Below are positions 57,990-64,000 of a stretch of DNA of 64,000 bases, piece by piece. The translations under genes were made by a program, and so were the position numbers. Position 1 is the first letter of the stretch, and each line of letters starts with the position of its first letter. The stretch covers positions 915,017-979,016 of the forward strand of contig FN649738.1 of NCBI GenBank assembly GCA_000310025.1, in the 5' to 3' direction. The notes beneath the pieces are model-generated. The model saw nothing but the letters and a program-made list of their open reading frames with translations, did not search any database and had not been told where the DNA came from. This stretch comes from Ectocarpus siliculosus. Taxonomy: Eukaryota > Sar > Phaeophyceae > Ectocarpales > Ectocarpaceae.

Positions 57990-59197
57990 GCGTTGCTGGC
58001 TGCGGTGTGCGTTCCCTGCGTTGGGTGGAATGTTGTTGGTACATGCAGATGTACGTGTTAGACTTGCTGTACAATAGTACAGAGTAGGCGTATGCCGTGT
58101 AGGTTTTGTAGTGGTTGAACAGCGTGGTCCCTGGGAGTTGATTGGGGCATGGCTGATGATGCGTACCTTCTACCCGGGAATCAATCGCAACAACAACCCC
58201 ATGCGCCATTCCAGCAAGATGCACATTACGCACGCAGGTATGTACAACTGGAAAGTGATCCAAAATCCAATTTGGTGTATGCATATAGTCTACTGTAGGC
58301 TCCCTTGCGCTCTTCAGAGAAACGTCAAGTCCCTTGATGACTTTAGCGGGAGCACTGGCATTTCCTACCTGAAGGCGACAAAGGAAGCCCCCAAAAATTA
58401 GAAAGAGACATAAAAAAAGCGAGAACACGGAAGCAGCACACCGCCGACACGTTCCAGACTCCCGTACTTTACGCTCCTAAGTTGTTCTGCACAGCTGCCT
58501 GCGACGAAACGTGCTTTGCGGCACTGTTATGTTCTCGCCGATGAAGCGAGGGGTCTATTGCCTGCAGCCACTGCACATGTCTTCCCGCAATCATTGGCCT
58601 ACCAGGCCGGGTTGCATACTTTGATGTAAAGCTGTACCGTAGACTTTGTAGACGAAGGTCTTGCAGCAGTGTGCAGAGGACACACAACAACGACCGTCTA
58701 TTTACTACTGTAGCAGAGTGACTCACCGGATACAAGCAAACCCAGGAAGACTGCGGTGGTGATCATATGCGCTTACCAATGGCCGCCATGCGCGCCTCTG
58801 CCCTATGTTCTCTCTGCGTCAGCACCTGTTCTCTCGCTTCTCTGAGAGCGCTGTGGAGCTGTTGGAGAGTTGAGATCTGAGAGCTGAGAGCTGAATGCCA
58901 AGAGCTGCGAGCTGAGAGCTGGGTTGCTGGGCTCTGTGCTGTTATCTGTAGTTCTGTAATGTCGTTCGTGGTTCGGAACTTGGTTCTGGACTGAAAATAT
59001 GTTGTTGTTCGGAACGGTATGATCGAATAATTCCTCCGCGATGCCGGTGTGAACAGGAACAACGACCGTGCGATCGTACTTCTATCTCTCGCCAATTTCT
59101 CTCCATATGGTTGGCGACCGCGGAGAAGGCGAGAGATGAGTCAAAAGACCAGCCGGGGGTGGCTGTGATAGCATGCCTTGAAGAGTCTAGAATACAT
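57990..59197. promoter_or_regulatory. Divergent intergenic region (candidate bidirectional promoter)
   Basis: It separates the presumed start of the minus-strand HAD-like gene from the plus-strand charged-protein gene. It contains an irregular GAGAGCT microsatellite (about 58850-58925). No core promoter motif is clear, and 5' exons of either gene could lie here. Confidence 0.35.
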
Positions 59198-62100
59198 ATG
59201 CCTTCAATAGTGGAGCCTCAGGCTCCTGCTCCTTCGAAGTTGTCAACGACCGTGGCGACGGGTGGGGATCCTTCGGCACGAGGAGTCCAACAAGCTGCCC
59301 AGACACCCAAGTGCTTCATCGACGCACGCACAGACGACGATAGCGATACGTGCAAGGGTCAGGGAATCCAAGGGACGCCGACAAGGGAGATGTGAGAATC
59401 TTATCATACCCTCACTACGTGGAAAATATTCAGATTGGCCGCTGCATGAAGGACGACATGGACATGGTTATTACGTATAGGCTACTGTACACGAGCAGCG
59501 TACAGCAGTACGCCCCTTCGGAGTGCCCTTACACCACACGCACCGGCTAAGGTTCAAAACAATACGCTGTTCCTGCCAGCCATATATCAAATCTACGTAG
59601 CCGATCCAGTAATATTTTTCATCGTCAACACGCCTGCCTGCGATTGGTTTCGCATGCATGCACACTGTAGCCATGAACAGACTACTGCAGCCGTACGGTC
59701 GTACCTGTACGTGTGGGCAAATAGCGTGATCTGTTGTAGAAGCTTCGCTATTAGAAAAAGTGGCTTCCACGCACACCTACAATCACTTCTGCTCCACTGC
59801 CTGCGTCGTCTCGTATATTTCTCTGTGCAGAGTGGACGCAGACGATGAAGACCAGAGGGACGCAATAATCTCAATTCTTGAAGATTGGGCCGCTTGGGAA
59901 CGAAATTTAGAGGAAGGTGCCGACGTCAGCGAGACGAAGAAAGCCGACGAGCAAGCGGTAGTGACGGGGGTGTCAGGTATCTCAGCAGCATCGTTGGTCG
60001 ACACTCAGAACGACGCGAGAACATCCCGCGTCTCGAAGCCCAACGATGACCCAGCTTCAGCAGCGCATTCTGCTTCAGGGCCATCGAGCAAACGAGGATT
60101 GAGGGCGACATTTGAGGCGGGGAATCCAAACCAACTACTGCTGTATGCGTCTAGACGGGAGCGGAGACGCGCTGAAATACATGACCCCATCGCCAGGGCA
60201 AGGCGACAGGCGTTGAAGGTGTGGGCCGCTGACCAGACAAGGAGGAGAAGTTCTGCCGAGGAGAGCACGCTCAGCGAGCGCTTGAAGCAGCAGGGGCGTG
60301 GTTCTTTCTCGTATGAAAGGGCCACGGTAAGCGTCAGAAGCAGCAGAAGAAGCTCCACAGACGCCACAGTCGACCGAAACCGGAAGGGTGGAGGAGGTCC
60401 CTTGAAGAACGAGTGGTTTCGCAGGAGGAAGCCACCCTATCGCGCTTCCGCGCCGCGCGAGATATCGGCCCAGCGCCACGTCCGCAATATCGCCGAGATT
60501 CCACCTGGGCCGCAGCGATCCACCCCGACTGTACCTGCCGCGGGGCTATCACCGCAAGAAGCTGGGAGGAAGTCGAGCCCCAGGTATCCATGGAGAGCAA
60601 ACATGAAAGAGCCCGAAAAACGCCCTAGACGGTCCGCTTTCGACCTTTTGCGGGAAGGAGATGTCTCAATGGCACCATCGACCCCTCGGGTTCCCACTAC
60701 GGTCTTGTCGTCCCCTTCCTCGTCTTCTTCTTTGGTGGTCGCCGGGCGAGGGTCCGCGTGGGCGAGGTCTCCCAGCCGAGAAACGGCAGGGGGAATCCTC
60801 GTCAAGCACTGTTTCTTCTACGGGTCGTCGGACAAGGCTACCCCGCGTCGGGCGGCGGCGGAGGCCGCAACAGCAAGTACGAGCTTCGAATCCCAATGGA
60901 TGCGCCAGTTTCGCGAGGAGGTGCAGAGGAACCCCAACTGGTGGCTCAGCTCGGATCGTTTCGTCCATGGTAGAGCGTGCGCCTCGCCCGCCGCCGGAAA
61001 CGTTCCTGGAGGGGCAAAGGGGGCGAGTGGACGATCAGCTAGACCCCCTTTCCCGACGGCCCTGACACACAGGGGGGGCGGTGGCATGGCCTCTCAAACA
61101 ACAGACTTATGGAACGAAGTGCGATTGCTCCTCGCTGCTGGTAGACAGAACGAGGACAGGCATACCGGAGGTAGCAGGCGTGGACCCGGACATGACCACG
61201 AGAAAGGTGACCTTAAAGCCGCTCGATTGGACATCCTGTCGTTCGGCGACCGCCTGCGATACACCCCTTTGTCTCAGGGAGCCTGGCTCGTGGGCGAAGG
61301 AGCTACGGCTACCTCTGCTGCTACGACTTCTTCTGCTTCTGCAGAGAAGTCCGCGAGGAATGCGATGCTGTCCGAAGAGGTTCATGTTGCTCTTGCTACA
61401 AGAGACATGGTTGATGTTGCTGCCGCCGGGACAGATGTCGAGGAAAGGCAGGACAGCAAGGCGGGACGGTCAGATGCACTCAGTAGAGTTCCAAGTCAGT
61501 CGGCAGCTGACGAAATTGTATCCCCAATAGGAAACGTGAGGGCGGAGGCGGGACACGACGACAGGAGCAGAGCGGTGAGAGGAACAAGCGGCTGCCATGA
61601 CCTGCAGAGCATTCATGCCGCGACCCTCGCCAAACTCCGGGGTGAAATCGACCCCTTTACTCGCGAGGAGCTCGTGCTGCGCGCAGCCGAAGAGGCAAGA
61701 GGCGCTCTTGCCAGGGACAGGGCACGCAACACGTCTCCCAGGCGTGCCTCCGCAGGAGTCTTCCGTCCTTCGCCCAAGGCACGAAAGCGAGATTCTACCC
61801 CAGACGCCATTGACTACGATACCGTAGAGGCCACCCTATCGTTGATCGAGCTTGCCACTCGCGCCGCGGGACCGGACGCTGGAAAGCAGATGCTGCAGGC
61901 TCTCGAGGATCTGGACAAGATTCACCAGCGAGTGTCGGACGAGAAGGGCCCCACCGAAAACGAACGCTGGATCCTGGACGGCAAGGCCGACGGAGAGACA
62001 CTTCTGGGGGCGGAGAGTGGGTTGAATGCTAAGGTTGGCGATGCCGGAGGATCAGACGCTACGCGTCCTAGGGCTCCAGGTGATTCAACTGCTAAAAAAG

Positions 62101-63746
62101 AGGGTGTGCCCGTTGGGGGAGAAAATTCAAGGACAAACAAAGCGAGTGGGGGTCTCAGCGGAGGCGACCAGGGGGCCCACGCGGGAGGTGCCGTGCGAGC
62201 GGAAACGGAAGTGAACGTTTTGAACAGCAACGGCCATAACCCGGGCAGGAAACCTGACGCAGGAGATGTTCAAAGCAACACCGACGGCGAATCGTTGCTT
62301 GCTGGGACAAAGGAAAGCGCAACGCTGGCGGCTACCTCGCCCGAGCCCGGTCGAAAATTCTCTCTGGCTGTGAGTTCCTCTTCCGAAGAATCAACGGGCT
62401 CGCGGGCATCCTCTGTTGGAATGATGCAGTCGATTGGAAACTGGCTGTGGTCAAACACACCTCCCTCCCGCTCCCGTCAAAACAGCCAGTCTTCCGATGC
62501 GGAAGACGCGAACGGCGACGACACCAAGGGGCAGGAGGACGGTAGGGCCGAGTTTCCTTCTTCCTTCGAGGGCTCGGACACGGACGCAAGTGATCTCCTC
62601 GGGAAGATCCCCGGCGAGAAGGTGGATTCGAGCGATAACCACGACGAGACGACGCCGTCGGAACCCATGGCTAGTTGCGGTGGCGCAAGCGTTCGACAAG
62701 GCGGTGAAGCAACCGTAATTGTGACGGTACCGGAACCCGCGACCGAACTTTCCGGGGAAAGTGCGTCTAGGCGGGATAGCCGGGAACCGCCACCCGAGCG
62801 AAGCGTTGGAGTCGTCAACGACAGGCAGGGCGACGAAACGGAAATGCCCAACGGCGTGCAGCATGAAGCAGAAGAAGATGATGAGGTCGAGGGGTCGGGA
62901 GTGGACGAGCGGGAAGCACGAGACGGACAGTCTCAAACCCCAGCCAGACGAAGGGCTAGAAGGAGCAGCGAAGGTGATAAGCCCACCGGCTTACCACACC
63001 TCGCGGCAGAGATGGCCCGGGTCGAGGAGTCAGTCTCAGCTAGGGAAAACTACGAAGGAGATCCGGCCAGCAGCGTCCCGCAAGTGTCGCCTGTACCAAT
63101 CAGCAACGGGGAGTTCAAGGCTGGTACTACCTCCAACAAGGCTGCTGTGGCGGACGAGGAAATTAACGCGGGGGGGGCGTCTCACGGGACTGTAGGCGAG
63201 GGAAGGCCGGGAGAGAGACACGGCAGCGAAGGCGAAAAGGCATGCGGGAACTCCCCGCCGACTCGCGTAGCACAACCCAAGACACCCACACCGCCTCAAA
63301 CGATATCCCAGACTACGCCCGCCGAAGACCCTTGGCGGGATGAGCCTCAGACTACCGAGCCCAGAGCCGAAGGGGAGGGCAGTAAGGACGGGCTGCTTCA
63401 GCACCGTGGTTCGACCACGGTCAGCGGATCTGCACAGGTAGAATCAGGAGGTGGTCGAGGTGAAGCACCGGGTGCTAGCGGTAATTCACCGTCGTCGGTT
63501 TTGATGCACCGCGATAGCTGGGTATCGGTGGGCACGAGGCCCCGGCGTGGCCGCAACAACGCCGCGCCGGGACAATCGCCACCGTGTGTTGAGGGACGTA
63601 CGGATGCTCCGCCGACCACAAAAGTCTCCGCTGGACGCGTCGGTTTTGCAACCCAGGCAACAACAAAGGAGGTCGGAGCCGGGAGTGATGCCATCGCCAA
63701 CAAGAAGGATACAAATAGCGGCAGGTACGGGGCAGGGCATGATTGA
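59198..63746 (+). CDS. Large disordered, highly charged protein (uncharacterised)
   Basis: One exon of about 3.9 kb (from 59831 after GTGCAG, to TGA at 63746) encodes about 1300 residues, exceptionally long for this intron-rich neighbourhood. A likely preceding exon is 59198 to about 59333: ATG (MPSIVEPQAPAPSK) to ...DDDSDT with donor AC/GTGCAA, whose phase 2 fits A/GTGGACGCA. The protein begins VDADDEDQRDAIISILEDW, possibly a short helical segment, and then is rich in Ser, Arg, Glu, Gly and Pro with RR/RRR clusters (RRERRRAEIHD; RRRKPPYR) and long acidic runs. A predicted-helical stretch (VEATLSLIELATRAAGPD...LEDLDKIHQRV) sits near residues 670-730. No catalytic domain, membrane segment or tandem repeat is seen. 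It could be a cytoskeletal or nuclear scaffold, which is a guess. The first ATG is uncertain. Confidence 0.82.
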
Positions 63747-64000
63747 TTTAGTTTCCCTTTTGAAACTCACAGGCATTCTAGGCTACTACTGTAGTTCGGC
63801 CCGAGATACCTTGGGTGATTTCAACTACTGTAGACCACTCCCAAGCATACGTATTCGAGCGTTTCGTATCGCCGCGCTCCCACATGAAGCCTGGTTTCTA
63901 GTCTCCTCCGTAGGCGTCGGCCATTTCGGCTTCGCGTATGTCTCATAGAACGCCATCCTTTGCACCAGCTCAAAGCGAGCAAGCTTCAAGGGGATGTTTG
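63747..64000 (+). other. 3' flank of the large charged-protein gene
   Basis: No frame continues; presumably the start of the 3' UTR. Two CTACTGTAG palindromes occur here (near 63787 and 63825). Confidence 0.4.

Noticed and set aside
1-64000. Possible integrated algal virus or endogenous retroelement
   Set aside because: No capsid, polymerase, integrase, reverse transcriptase or long terminal repeat was recognised anywhere in the window.

Overview
This window looks like nuclear DNA of a brown alga, most likely Ectocarpus or a close relative. The base composition is about 50-54 % GC. Genes have many short exons (often 60-210 bp) in introns of 0.2-2 kb, with clear GT/GC...AG borders. Low-complexity Gln/Ala/Gly-rich proteins, CAG tracts and poly-G runs are common, and 3' flanks are long and G/T-rich on the sense strand. 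Species assignment is inference; I recognise the style, not a matched record.

Layout. 1-1700: G/T-rich flank with no gene, probably the 3' end of a plus-strand gene to the left. 3213-11.9k (-): a mitochondrial-type long-chain polyprenyl (solanesyl) diphosphate synthase in at least nine exons. 12749-13498 (+): a Gln/His/Gly-rich reading frame, divergent from it. 14336-15615 (+): a two-exon protein of FNIP-like (FNQPI...WP) repeats. 18539-18954 and 21545-22101 (-): exons of one or two secreted-type proteins, one with a C-terminal hydrophobic anchor. 24.7-25.7 kb: a foldback hairpin beside a 758-bp non-autonomous DNA transposon. 26652-28672 (-): a second FNIP-like gene, inverted relative to the first, with its first intron at the same position and phase. 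32106-33660 (-): Gln-rich tandem modules spread over all three frames of one strand. 35454-49947 (-): endoplasmin (GRP94, the ER HSP90), whose 17 exons I could join in frame almost to the N terminus; its introns are full of tandem repeats and two MITE-type elements. 52558-57989 (-): a conserved HAD-like protein with a DxNxT motif. 59198-63746 (+): a large, disordered, highly charged protein dominated by one exon of about 3.9 kb.

The genes do not form an operon or an obvious pathway. They are ordinary housekeeping genes (GRP94, polyprenyl synthase) next to lineage-specific repeat proteins. The most unusual content is the inverted FNIP-like pair with matching intron, the Gln-rich array in three frames, several families of small inverted-repeat elements, and a strongly over-represented 10-mer (TACAGCAGTA). 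I saw no tRNA or rRNA gene, CRISPR array, viral insertion or reverse transcriptase.
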